Assembly (NCBI GenBank): GCA_028285035.1
Contig: JANQQF010000192.1
Coordinates: 1-64,000, forward strand
DNA length: 64,000 bases
Reading direction: 5' to 3'
Source: Phycisphaerae bacterium
GTDB taxonomy: Bacteria > Chloroflexota > Anaerolineae > 4572-78 > J111
In this document: piece by piece, positions 16,497 to 24,966 of the stretch
Numbering within the stretch: position 1 is the stretch's first letter
How the letters are laid out: every line of letters starts with the position of its first letter
Position numbers and translations under genes: made by a program
The notes under the pieces: model-generated
Seen by the model: the letters and a program-made list of their open reading frames with translations, nothing else
The model's database searches: none
What the model was told of the DNA's origin: nothing

Positions 16497-17726
16497 ATGA
16501 ATATTGTTGTTATTGGTACGCTTGATACAAAAGGGGATGAGGTTGCCTATATTCGTAATCGCATTCTTGAGGCAAATCACATCCCGATTGTCATCGATCC
16601 CGGTTCGGGGGGTGAGCCAACGATTCCAGCCGATGTTGATCGCGAGACGGTTGCCCTTGCCAGTGGGGAAAGCTTGGCCAGTTTGTTGGCCGCTAACGAC
16701 CGAGCACATTGCCAAAGTCAAATGATTGCTGGGCTGGTCAATGTCGTCTCTGAAATGTACGTTCAAGGCAAAGTGGACGGAGTCATTGCGGTTGGTGGAG
16801 GACAAGGCACAGCCATTGCCACCGCCCCCATGCGGGCTTTGCCCGTGGGCGTCCCAAAAGTGATGATCTCAACCGTGGCTTGTGGGAAAACGACCTTTGG
16901 CCCGTATGTGGGCACCAAAGACATTATGATGATCCACTCGGTGGCCGATATCAGCGGCCTAAATTTTGTCACCCGCGAAATCATTGCCCAAGCAACAGCC
17001 GCCGTTGTAGCTATGGCCGCGGTCAAGCTCCCCAAGCGTGAGGGCGGTGAGCTAATTGCGCTTACCCAAGCTGGAGTAACGACGCCAGGAGTGGTGGCTA
17101 TAAAATCGCAACTCGAATCTTTGGGTTTTGAAGTTATTGTTTTTCATTGTAATGGCATTGGCGGGCAAGCGATGGAGGATTTGATGAAGCAAGGAGCTAT
17201 TCAAGGAGTGATCGACTTCTCCCCACACGAAATCACCGATTTTCTCTATGATGGCTTGATGCCAGCAATGCCAGGGCGTATGACTGTGGCTGGGCAAATG
17301 GGTATTCCTCAAGTGGTTGCCCCTGGCTGTGCTGACGTCCTCCTGCACGAGTGGCGCGATGACTTTCCACCAGAACTCAGTGAGCGTGCCCTCATCCGCC
17401 ATACCCCAACCCACACCCATTTTCGGACCACGCCAGATGAGATGAGTGCTGTAGCCAACTATATTGTGGATGCACTTAATCAAGGCTCCGGACCAAGGGC
17501 CGTCATTGTGCCGCTCCAAGGATTTAGTATGCTCAATCAGGCGGGCAAACCTTTGTATGATGAAACGGCCAACCTGGCGTTTGTTGAAACGATGCGTGAA
17601 GCCCATTCCCCGGGGGTCCAGCTCATTGAGATTGATGCTCACATCAATGATGCCGAGTTTGCTCAGGCGACTGTGCAGCTCTTCCTTGATTTACGGGATA
17701 AGTATCGTGAGAAGATGAGCGATTAG
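16497..17726 (+). CDS. UPF0261 / Tm-1-like ATP-binding protein, copy 2
   Basis: A 409-residue paralogue of the protein at 11778-12989, with the same opening (IVVIGTLDTKGDEVAYI), the glycine-rich GGGQGTAIATAPMRALPVG, and FHCNGIGGQAMEDLM. It differs in having a Lys-rich loop (CGKTTFGPYVGTKD) where copy 1 has AAGDVSPYVGVKD. The two copies are clearly diverged and probably form a hetero-oligomer or act on different substrates. It begins 3 bases after the MBL gene. Confidence 0.9.
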   Translation: MNIVVIGTLDTKGDEVAYIRNRILEANHIPIVIDPGSGGEPTIPADVDRETVALASGESLASLLAANDRAHCQSQMIAGLVNVVSEMYVQGKVDGVIAVGGGQGTAIATAPMRALPVGVPKVMISTVACGKTTFGPYVGTKDIMMIHSVADISGLNFVTREIIAQATAAVVAMAAVKLPKREGGELIALTQAGVTTPGVVAIKSQLESLGFEVIVFHCNGIGGQAMEDLMKQGAIQGVIDFSPHEITDFLYDGLMPAMPGRMTVAGQMGIPQVVAPGCADVLLHEWRDDFPPELSERALIRHTPTHTHFRTTPDEMSAVANYIVDALNQGSGPRAVIVPLQGFSMLNQAGKPLYDETANLAFVETMREAHSPGVQLIEIDAHINDAEFAQATVQLFLDLRDKYREKMSD

Positions 17727-17774
17727 TTGGGTCTTAAACATCAATAATTTCTACCAACAAAGTATGGTCGTCAG

Positions 17775-17879
17775 GTCATTTCGAACGAAGTGAAACGAAG
17801 AGAGAAATCTTGTTCCCGATTCGTTGCTCGAAATGACCTCGAACGGGGAAGATTTCTCCTCGTGCCTTGTCGAAATGAC
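17775..17879. repeat. MITE/REP-like palindromic element
   Basis: The element starts with GTCATTTCGA (17775-17784) and ends with its complement TCGAAATGAC (17870-17879), with an internal copy of the end at 17828-17837. Inner arms AGAGAAATCTT and AAGATTTCTCC are also complementary. It fills the 224-base gap before the RuBisCO-like gene. This is the style of dispersed non-coding palindromes; no open frame is present. Confidence 0.75.
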
Positions 17880-17950
17880 ACGCCTACAAGCTTATCTTAA
17901 TGGCATTAGTAAGCACTTAAGTTAGTTAGTCTAAACAGGGAGTTTTACAA

Positions 17951-19249
17951 ATGGTCAGTAAAGCCTTGCAAGGGTTTATCGCCACGCAAGCTGATTTGAA
18001 TATGGAAGAGTATGTCATCTTTGACTACCTCTTTGAAACAACGGAAGACCCAATGGAAGCGGCAGCACATCTCTGCCAAGAGCAATCGACCGCCCAATGG
18101 AAGAGAGTTGATGTCGACGAAGATTTGCGTGATCAGTTTGGGGCCAAAGTCATTGACCTCTCAATCATCCAAAAACTCGATAAACCAACCTATGATGCAT
18201 TAGCCAATACCCAAAAAGAAACAACACAATGTCGAGTGAAGATCGCCCATCCCCATCGAAATTTTGGGCCAAAACTACCAAACTTACTCACTGCAGCCGG
18301 AGGCGAAGGCGCATTTTACTCGCCGGGTATCTCCACGATCAAACTGATGAACATGACCTTCCCTGAGAGCTTCCTCACTCAATTTGAAGGCCCCAAGTTT
18401 GGAGTGCAAGGCTTTCGAGAATTTTTGGATGTCTATGATCGTCCTTTATTTTTTGGGGTGATCAAACCCAATATCGGGCTTCCACCCGAACCATTCGCCG
18501 ACCTAGCCTACCAGAGCTGGCTGGGCGGCCTTGATATTGCCAAAGATGATGAAATGTTGAGCGATACACCGTGGTCCCCGCTCGCGGAACGGGCCGCATT
18601 ACTAGGGCAGGCTCGCCTGAAAAGTGAAGAGATCACTGGAGAGAAGAAGATGTATCTGGCCAATATCACCGATGAGGTTGACCGCCTGATCGAGTTGCAC
18701 GACATTGCGGTTGAACGGGGGGCTAATGCGCTGATGCTCAACACAATGACTGTGGGCTTGAGTGCAGTTCGAATGCTACGCAAACACACCAAGGTGCCTT
18801 TAGTCGCTCACTTTGATTTTATCGCCCCCTTCACCTTCATCCCCTACTACGGCGTTCATTCCAAGGTGATGACCTTTTTACAACGCCTTGTTGGCTTTGA
18901 TGTTATTATCTTTCCAGGATTTGGCTCAAGGATGAAAACGTCCGATGAAGAGGTGAGGATCAATGTGGAGGAGTGTCTCCGACCGATTGGGCCGCTAAAG
19001 GATGCCTTACCTGTACCCGCTGGGAGTCAGTGGGCTGGCTCCACCGTTGATTTATATAACTCACTGGGCACCGTCGACTTTGGCATCGTCCCAGGCCGGG
19101 CTGTGTTTGAGCATCCAATGGGGCCAAAAGGCGGAGCGGCTAGCTTACGGCAGGGCTGGGATGCCTTTGTGGCGGATCAGTCGCTTGAGACTTACGCTCA
19201 AAATCACGTAGAGTTGCGGCAGGCGATAGAGAAGTTTGGTAAATCGTAG
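17951..19249 (+). CDS. RuBisCO-like protein (form IV type)
   Basis: A 432-residue member of the RuBisCO large-subunit superfamily. The carbamylation/metal motif is kept in GGLDIAKDDEM (Lys-Asp-Asp-Glu) and the first catalytic lysine in FGVIKPNIGL, but the usual second lysine (KPK) is Asn. The loop normally reading HRAMHA is AHFDFIAPF, and the GTVVGK loop-6 region is FPGFGSRMKT. It should therefore not fix CO2. Related proteins isomerise or decarboxylate/transcarboxylate keto-sugar phosphates, for example in methionine salvage and apiose catabolism. Its neighbours (RpiB, UPF0261, dehydrogenases) favour carbohydrate catabolism. Confidence 0.87.
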   Translation: MVSKALQGFIATQADLNMEEYVIFDYLFETTEDPMEAAAHLCQEQSTAQWKRVDVDEDLRDQFGAKVIDLSIIQKLDKPTYDALANTQKETTQCRVKIAHPHRNFGPKLPNLLTAAGGEGAFYSPGISTIKLMNMTFPESFLTQFEGPKFGVQGFREFLDVYDRPLFFGVIKPNIGLPPEPFADLAYQSWLGGLDIAKDDEMLSDTPWSPLAERAALLGQARLKSEEITGEKKMYLANITDEVDRLIELHDIAVERGANALMLNTMTVGLSAVRMLRKHTKVPLVAHFDFIAPFTFIPYYGVHSKVMTFLQRLVGFDVIIFPGFGSRMKTSDEEVRINVEECLRPIGPLKDALPVPAGSQWAGSTVDLYNSLGTVDFGIVPGRAVFEHPMGPKGGAASLRQGWDAFVADQSLETYAQNHVELRQAIEKFGKS

Positions 19250-19320
19250 TCTATATCAACCATTTCCAATTTGTTACATTCCCATTAAGTATTTGGCAGA
19301 AAGTTTTGTGAAATAATGCA

Positions 19321-19459
19321 TTGCTCAAAAACCGAAAATAGCCTAGAATATGGTCAATTCCGCACCAAATATAGAAGTAAACGGTCAAATTGGCCTCGTT
19401 TTGAGCAAAAATTGCTAATCGATATTCATCGGTTTTCTAAAACTTCTTGCCGTTTACTT
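19321..19459. other. Nested inverted repeats in the gap after the RuBisCO-like gene
   Basis: The 242-base gap holds no gene. TTGCTCAAAA (19321-19330) matches the complement of TTTTGAGCAA (19399-19408), and AAGTAAACGG (19375-19384) matches CCGTTTACTT (19450-19459). The pairs interleave, so only one can form at a time. They may be a terminator, a switch or the remains of a mobile palindrome. Confidence 0.5.
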
Positions 19460-19491
19460 AAATCGTATCATACAAACCATCACACAACAGG

Positions 19492-20229
19492 ATGATAATC
19501 TTGCCAATTCAACTCCCCCAAACTACAACGGAAATGTTTCCGATTGTCAATTTAGTTCGCCACGGTCGCATCCCTGACTATGCGATGGATCGCTATTTGA
19601 CCCCACAAGGCGAAGATGAAGCCATTGCCCGAGGCAGAGAGCTAGCCGAGACCATTCTCCCCAATGAGGTCATCAACTTTTACAGTGCGCCCGCTCGACG
19701 GGCACGCCACACCGCATCCTTGGTCAAGCAAGGTTTGACAGAGCGGCTGGCCGAGAAAGGCATTACAGCAATGTTGCAATCAGCCATTGCGGTAGAGGAT
19801 ATTTTAGAGAACTGCCAATGCTTGTTGGATGGACTGCGCTATGAACCGACCTATGCGATGCTTGATGCCGCTCGTTGGCAAAGTCAAGCAGACAATCCTC
19901 CGCCCGATGCTCAGGCTTGTGTTAAATTTCTCGATAATCTATGGAATGGCCCAGCAGATGCAATGGGCTACTGGCTTGATTACACGGGCATTGGGGCGGA
20001 GACGTCGGACGTCGTTAACCAGCGAACTTTGGCATTTTTGGCAGGGGTGTTTCAATCGGCAGGACAAGGTGAAGTGACCCGGCATATTGCCGTAACTCAC
20101 TCGGGAAATCTACGGGCCTATTTACGATCCGTTTTTGGTCACGACATCGGCCATCAGATGCCGTATGTCGATGTTGTCACGGTAACTAGAGATCAGGTTT
20201 ATTATCAGGATGAGGTGGGGACTAGATAA
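19492..20229 (+). CDS. Histidine phosphatase family protein
   Basis: A 245-residue protein of the phosphoglycerate-mutase-like histidine phosphatase clan. The catalytic RHG motif is in NLVRHGRIPDY, a second arginine follows in APARRARHTASL, and the C-terminal catalytic histidine is in AVTHSGNLRAYL. An internal ATG at 19534 (MFPIVNLVRHG) would give a more typical start; the listed one adds 14 residues. The central insert (about residues 80-160) is longer than in small phosphatases. The substrate is unknown. Confidence 0.82.
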   Translation: MIILPIQLPQTTTEMFPIVNLVRHGRIPDYAMDRYLTPQGEDEAIARGRELAETILPNEVINFYSAPARRARHTASLVKQGLTERLAEKGITAMLQSAIAVEDILENCQCLLDGLRYEPTYAMLDAARWQSQADNPPPDAQACVKFLDNLWNGPADAMGYWLDYTGIGAETSDVVNQRTLAFLAGVFQSAGQGEVTRHIAVTHSGNLRAYLRSVFGHDIGHQMPYVDVVTVTRDQVYYQDEVGTR

Positions 20230-20300
20230 TGTCTCGTTAGTTTGTTCCTTAAATACTACAAATTCCCTCAAAACCGTTTTCTCTCTCATCCAAACAATGT

Positions 20301-20306
20301 TATAAT
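20301..20306 (+). promoter_or_regulatory. -10 element for the ybaK-mutS transcript
   Basis: A perfect TATAAT lies 36 bases before the ybaK-like start. The -35 region (about 20278-20283, TTTCTC) is poor, so the promoter call rests on the -10 box only. Confidence 0.45.
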
Positions 20307-20341
20307 ACGAGCCAAATTTTGTGAGATAAGATCCTCAATTA

Positions 20342-20809
20342 ATGGCCGAAAAACTCAACTCAATGCGGGTGCTAGACCAGCAGAAAATTGCATACACAGT
20401 GCGGGAATTTCCCGATACGATTCACTCGGCGGATGGGGTCGCCGATCATTTTGAGTTGCCGCACGAGATGGTTTATAAGACATTAGTAGTCATACCCACC
20501 AAAGGGAAGCCGGTGTTGGTACTGACTGCGGCTGAACACGAGCTCAGCTTGAAGAAAGTGGCCAGGGCTATTGGGGAAAAGAAAGTGCAGATGGCCCCAC
20601 ATAAAGAAGCTGAACGTCTAACAGGTTTGCAAACGGGTGGCATTTCGCCCCTCGCCTTACTCCACAAAAATTTTGCAGTCTATCTCGATCAACCCGCCCT
20701 TGAACTAGAGCGTATCCTCGTTAGTGCAGGCAAGCGAGGGGTAAATCTTGAGTTACCTGTAAAAGATTTTATGCGGGTGACCAAAGCCAAAGCGATTGAG
20801 GCGACCTAG
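20342..20809 (+). CDS. ybaK: YbaK/EbsC-type Cys-tRNA(Pro) deacylase
   Basis: A 155-residue protein of the YbaK/ProX editing-domain family, which removes mis-attached cysteine from proline tRNA. Seen are VYKTLVV with the conserved lysine, VLVLTAAEHELSLKKVARA, and the glycine motif TGGISPLAL, all diagnostic. Length is normal. It sits 4 bases before mutS, so the two genes are probably co-transcribed from the TATAAT at 20301. Confidence 0.9.
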   Translation: MAEKLNSMRVLDQQKIAYTVREFPDTIHSADGVADHFELPHEMVYKTLVVIPTKGKPVLVLTAAEHELSLKKVARAIGEKKVQMAPHKEAERLTGLQTGGISPLALLHKNFAVYLDQPALELERILVSAGKRGVNLELPVKDFMRVTKAKAIEAT

Positions 20810-20813
20810 CGCA

Positions 20814-23435
20814 ATGACCACACCTGTTCGCCGTCAATATCTTTCCATCAAAAAACAACATCCTGATACCATTGTCTTCTTCCGACTGGGAGATTTCTAT
20901 GAAACATTCGACGATGATGCCAAGCTGATTGCCAAGGTGTTGGATATCGTCTTGACCTCGCGCAAGGTGGCCAAGGACCAACGCGTGCCGATGGCGGGCA
21001 TTCCCCACCACGCGGCAGAAAATTATGTGGCCCGTTTAATCCGAGCCGGACACAAAGTGGCCATTTGTGAGCAGGTTGCCACGGAGCCGGTTAATGGTCT
21101 CGTCCCCCGCGAGGTAGTGCGCATCATCACCCCTGGCACGGTCATCGAAGGCTCATTACTGTCGGACAAAGAGAACAACTACTTAGCTGGACTGGTCTTG
21201 CAAGGGGACCGAGCGGGCATCGCCTACTGCGATATTACCACTGGTGAATTTGCTGCGACTCAGTTAGAGGGACGGGATATTCAACGGTTAGTCATCAATG
21301 AATTGACCCGGCTCAAACCGGCAGAGCTGATTGCGCCAGATGCGGCTGGTCTCGACCTTGTCACGCCGCTTAACATTCCAGCTTCGCTCTATGACACCTG
21401 GCGCTTTGAGAGCGGCAACGCCCAACAAGCCTTGATGAACCACTTTGAAGTCGCCACCCTCGATGGCTTTGGCTTTAGTGGAAAGGCTTTGGCCATCCAA
21501 GCGGCGGGGGCGGTCATTCAGTATGTCTCGGACACGCAAAGGCAAACCCTGTCCCACATCGTTCATCTGACCGCCTACAGTACCGATGGCTTTATGACGC
21601 TCGATGCGACAACTCGCCGTAATTTAGAGTTAACCGAAACCATTCGTTCAGGTACAACCCAAGGCTCACTGTTGGGGGTCCTGGATAAATCGATCACTCC
21701 AATGGGGGGGCGACTGATGCGCAATTGGCTGCATCAACCTCTCCTTGATGTTACAGCTTTAGACCGTCGGTTGGATGATGTGGAACGATTTACGTTAGAT
21801 ATCATTGGACGCGGTGATATGCAGGCTAATTTGCGAGAGATTGCCGATCTGGAGCGCTTGACCAATCGGGTCTGCCAAGGGATTGCCCTGCCCCGTGATC
21901 TGCTCACGATTCGCCGTAGCTTGGCAGCGATTCCGCGAGTCCAGCAAACCTTGAGCCAGATGTTCGCAGGTCAACCCGAAGGTATTCCAGACAACAGCCC
22001 CTACCAACAACTTGATGCCGCGACCGATGTCATCGCCTTGATCGAACAAGCCATTTCGGATGATCCACCTGCCGTGTTATCCAAGGTTGGGGTCATTCGT
22101 CCCGGCTTCTCCCCAGAGTTGGATACCATTATCGAAAGCTCACGGGATGCCAAGCATTGGATTGCCAATCTGGAAGAGGTGGAGAAAAGCCGCACAGACA
22201 TCAAAGGGCTAAAAGTTGGCTTTAACAAGGTATTTGGTTACTATATTGAAGTGACCCGGGCCAATTCAGATTTGGTGCCAGAAGAGTACATTCGCAAGCA
22301 AACGTTGGTGAACGCTGAACGTTACATCACCCCCGAATTGAAAGAGTATGAGAATATCGTGCTCAATGCCGATGAGCGGCAGTTGGCTGTGGAAAGCCGG
22401 ATTTTCAAGGAGGTGTGTGCCCAAATTGCGGCCAGTGCTGAGCGTTTGCTACGGACCTCACGAGCGATTGCCTACCTTGACACAATCGTCTCACTGGCGG
22501 AGGTTGCGCTACAAAATAATTATGTTCGGCCATATCTGAGCGACGATGACCGACTGGATATCATCAACGGACGGCATCCCGTCGTGGAGACGATGCCGCT
22601 GTTGGATGCCGATGGTTTGGCTACAGCCTTTGTCCCAAACGATGTGCGACTGTCCAGTGAGGCGTTGATCCACATTATCACTGGCCCCAATATGGCCGGG
22701 AAATCGACTTTTTTGCGACAGGTGGCGGTCATTGCCTTGATGGCCCAAATCGGCAGCTTCGTCCCTGCCGACTCGGCTCACATCGGCCTGGTGGATCGTA
22801 TCTTCACCCGTATTGGGGCGCAGGATGAAATTCATGCCGGACAAAGCACCTTTATGGTCGAAATGGTCGAAACAGCAGCCATCTTATCCCAAAGCACCAA
22901 CCGCAGCTTGATTGTGCTAGACGAGGTTGGGCGAGGTACGAGCACTTATGACGGGCTAGCCATTGCTCGGGCTGTAGTAGAGTATATCCACAACAACCCC
23001 AAAATTCGGGCCAAAACTTTGTTCGCCACTCACTATCACGAGTTAACCGAAGTGGCCCAATATTTGCCACATATTCGAAACTATAACGTTGCCGTGACCG
23101 AGGAAGGGCACAAAGTCGTCTTCCTCCACAAAATTGTGCCCGGTTCGGCAGATCGGTCCTATGGTATTCACGTCGCCCAAATTGCTGGCATCCCCAAATC
23201 GGTGATTGATCGGGCGAATGAAGTGTTGGACGAGTTGGAAAGCAGCGGTGAAATGCAGGAGCGTCGCGAAAAAACACGCCAAGCCTTCTCTGGGGTCGGC
23301 ACCCAAATATCTTTTCTCGCTCCTGAAACGCATCCCCTCATCGATGAGATCAAGGAGCTTGAAGTTGACTCCTTGTCTCCGCTTGAAGCCCTAAATAAAC
23401 TCTATGAGTTGAAACAAAAAGCGCAGGAGGGATAA
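20814..23435 (+). CDS. mutS: DNA mismatch repair protein MutS
   Basis: An 873-residue MutS that recognises mispaired bases and starts repair. The N-terminal mismatch-reading motif is RLGDFYETFDDDA (the Phe-x-Glu), the Walker A is GPNMAGKSTF, Walker B is IVLDEVGRGTSTYDGLAIA, and the ATPase histidine lies in FATHYHELTE. The start is the ATG at 20814, 4 bases after ybaK; an upstream TTG in the same frame is unlikely. No mutL is nearby. All domains appear intact. Confidence 0.97.
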   Translation: MTTPVRRQYLSIKKQHPDTIVFFRLGDFYETFDDDAKLIAKVLDIVLTSRKVAKDQRVPMAGIPHHAAENYVARLIRAGHKVAICEQVATEPVNGLVPREVVRIITPGTVIEGSLLSDKENNYLAGLVLQGDRAGIAYCDITTGEFAATQLEGRDIQRLVINELTRLKPAELIAPDAAGLDLVTPLNIPASLYDTWRFESGNAQQALMNHFEVATLDGFGFSGKALAIQAAGAVIQYVSDTQRQTLSHIVHLTAYSTDGFMTLDATTRRNLELTETIRSGTTQGSLLGVLDKSITPMGGRLMRNWLHQPLLDVTALDRRLDDVERFTLDIIGRGDMQANLREIADLERLTNRVCQGIALPRDLLTIRRSLAAIPRVQQTLSQMFAGQPEGIPDNSPYQQLDAATDVIALIEQAISDDPPAVLSKVGVIRPGFSPELDTIIESSRDAKHWIANLEEVEKSRTDIKGLKVGFNKVFGYYIEVTRANSDLVPEEYIRKQTLVNAERYITPELKEYENIVLNADERQLAVESRIFKEVCAQIAASAERLLRTSRAIAYLDTIVSLAEVALQNNYVRPYLSDDDRLDIINGRHPVVETMPLLDADGLATAFVPNDVRLSSEALIHIITGPNMAGKSTFLRQVAVIALMAQIGSFVPADSAHIGLVDRIFTRIGAQDEIHAGQSTFMVEMVETAAILSQSTNRSLIVLDEVGRGTSTYDGLAIARAVVEYIHNNPKIRAKTLFATHYHELTEVAQYLPHIRNYNVAVTEEGHKVVFLHKIVPGSADRSYGIHVAQIAGIPKSVIDRANEVLDELESSGEMQERREKTRQAFSGVGTQISFLAPETHPLIDEIKELEVDSLSPLEALNKLYELKQKAQEG

Positions 23436-23731
23436 TGCCCCCATTGTCAAGCGTTCTTAATATTGCTCATCGTGGAGCCAGCACCTTAGCCCCTGAGAAT
23501 ACGTTGGCTGCTGCTTGAAAAGCCTGGGAGATTAGGGCTGATATGTGAGAGTTGGATATGGGGCTGACCGCGGATGGTGTGCTCTACTTGATTCACGACG
23601 ACACCCTAACCCGCACCTCAAATGTTGCCGAAGTTTTCCCGGATCCTGTGCCTTGGTTAGCCGCTGGGGTTACTGGACTTTTCACGGATGTTCCACAACG
23701 GTTGAAGCCTGTTTTGGTAGAAACAAGGTAA
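23435..23731 (+). pseudogene. Decayed glycerophosphodiester phosphodiesterase remnant
   Basis: The frame starts at the ATG overlapping the mutS stop (TAATG) and reads LNIAHRGASTLAPENTLAAA, the unmistakable GDPD N-terminus with its catalytic HRG and E-N. It then shows TGA where Arg is expected (23516-23518), a second TGA where Trp is expected in ADMWELD (23546-23548), and continues as LIHDDTLTRTSNVAEVFPD. The frame then jumps directly to the family's C-terminal GVTGLFTDVPQRLKP, so roughly the central 140-150 residues are deleted in frame. Normal length is about 240. The tail overlaps the end of the MFS gene on the other strand. Confidence 0.85.
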
Positions 23732-24866
23732 GGACAAGGGCCATTACTGCAAAAATGACCAAAAGGCGAAATGAGGTGACTAGGTCAAATTGATCGGCCA
23801 CCTGGCCCATCAAAACGGGGGTTAGTCCCGACATCGTGCCGGAGATACCGAACACAACGCCAACACTCATCCCCACCTGTCCCCCTTTGGCCAAATCGCT
23901 CCCCATCGCCAGAGCAACAGGAAATAAAGCTGAGGTAAATGCCCCAACCAGAATCAGCGCGATGATCAACCAAATTCCACTGCTGAATGTAAACAAAGTT
24001 AGGGCCAAGCCGGAGCCAAGGGCGCCAATCATCAAAACAGTTCTGCCGCCCCAGCGATCAAAAAGAACGCCACCCGTTGGTTGGGCTAAGAGGCCAACTA
24101 ACAACATCAGGGCCGAAATCCCTCCGGCCAGACTCAATGAAATGCCTTGTTCAACCAAATACGTTGGCAGAAAGGTGAGAAAGCCTTTGTACAGCATGAT
24201 GATGAAGCCAACATTGATGGCCAGTAGAATGAGTTCACGGCTAAAACTCTGCAGGAGCGGGGGCGGAGTAATTGGACCGGGTTCGGTGAGGAAGTAACTG
24301 AACAGAACAACGATCAACAATGCTGGAATCATAAGTACAAACGCGCCCTGTTGCCAGCCAATCAGGGAGACCAAAAAGGCGACCGTTAGCGGGGATAAAA
24401 AGTTACCAATCGCCCCTCCGATGCCGTGAAACCCCATCGCACGGCCTTTAGCTTCAGCAAAGGTTCGGGTTAATAGATTGGTCGATTGGGGGTGGAAGGC
24501 AGCTTGTCCTAAGCTAATAACAAAACAGGCGATGAGAAGCGTTAGATATGTATTGGAGAGGCCGATTAAGCCAAAGCCAATGGCATAGGCGATAAAGCCT
24601 GCGATGAGAATTCGTTTTCGCCAAGCCTTACGATCCCCCAAATACCCTCCAATCGGCTCTAAAAAGCCAGAGAAGAAAATTGTCGCAAAGGCCAGTAGGC
24701 CCGCTTGAGCATAATTCAGGCTAAATGCTGTGATGAGGGCGGGGAGTAAAAAGGGTAAGACCAATCCATAAAAATCGGTGGCGAGATGCCCGGTGGTTAA
24801 GGTCAGCAATAATCGTGAACTCGATTCGGTTTTGAATGTCTTAAAAATGTTGACGGCTTGGGCCAT
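23682..24866 (-). CDS. Major facilitator superfamily transporter
   Basis: A 394-residue protein with about twelve hydrophobic segments, beginning LTTGHLATDFYGLVLPFLLPAL. The MFS loop 2-3 signature appears as GGYLGDRKAWRKR and its repeat half as GGVLFDRWGGRT. It is close to fosmidomycin-resistance/sugar-efflux type MFS proteins. It is divergently transcribed from the AraC regulator with only 100 bases between start codons, suggesting that the regulator controls it. The 3' end reads into the GDPD remnant. Confidence 0.88.
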   Translation of the reverse strand: MAQAVNIFKTFKTESSSRLLLTLTTGHLATDFYGLVLPFLLPALITAFSLNYAQAGLLAFATIFFSGFLEPIGGYLGDRKAWRKRILIAGFIAYAIGFGLIGLSNTYLTLLIACFVISLGQAAFHPQSTNLLTRTFAEAKGRAMGFHGIGGAIGNFLSPLTVAFLVSLIGWQQGAFVLMIPALLIVVLFSYFLTEPGPITPPPLLQSFSRELILLAINVGFIIMLYKGFLTFLPTYLVEQGISLSLAGGISALMLLVGLLAQPTGGVLFDRWGGRTVLMIGALGSGLALTLFTFSSGIWLIIALILVGAFTSALFPVALAMGSDLAKGGQVGMSVGVVFGISGTMSGLTPVLMGQVADQFDLVTSFRLLVIFAVMALVLTLFLPKQASTVVEHP

Positions 24867-24966
24867 ACCGTGTCTCCTAGTTTGTTCATTTCTGCTGGGC
24901 AGTATACGATACTAATCATTGTCAGTCTAGCGAAATTAGGACACTTTTTTATCCAAAAGCGACAAA

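Noticed and set aside
17951..19249. CO2-fixing RuBisCO
   Set aside because: Several essential residues (KPK lysine, HRAMH motif, loop 6) are changed; no phosphoribulokinase or RbcS is near.
23435..23731. A second selenoprotein, because it also contains in-frame TGA codons
   Set aside because: The TGAs replace expected Arg and Trp, not Cys, and the protein has lost its centre. It is a decayed gene.
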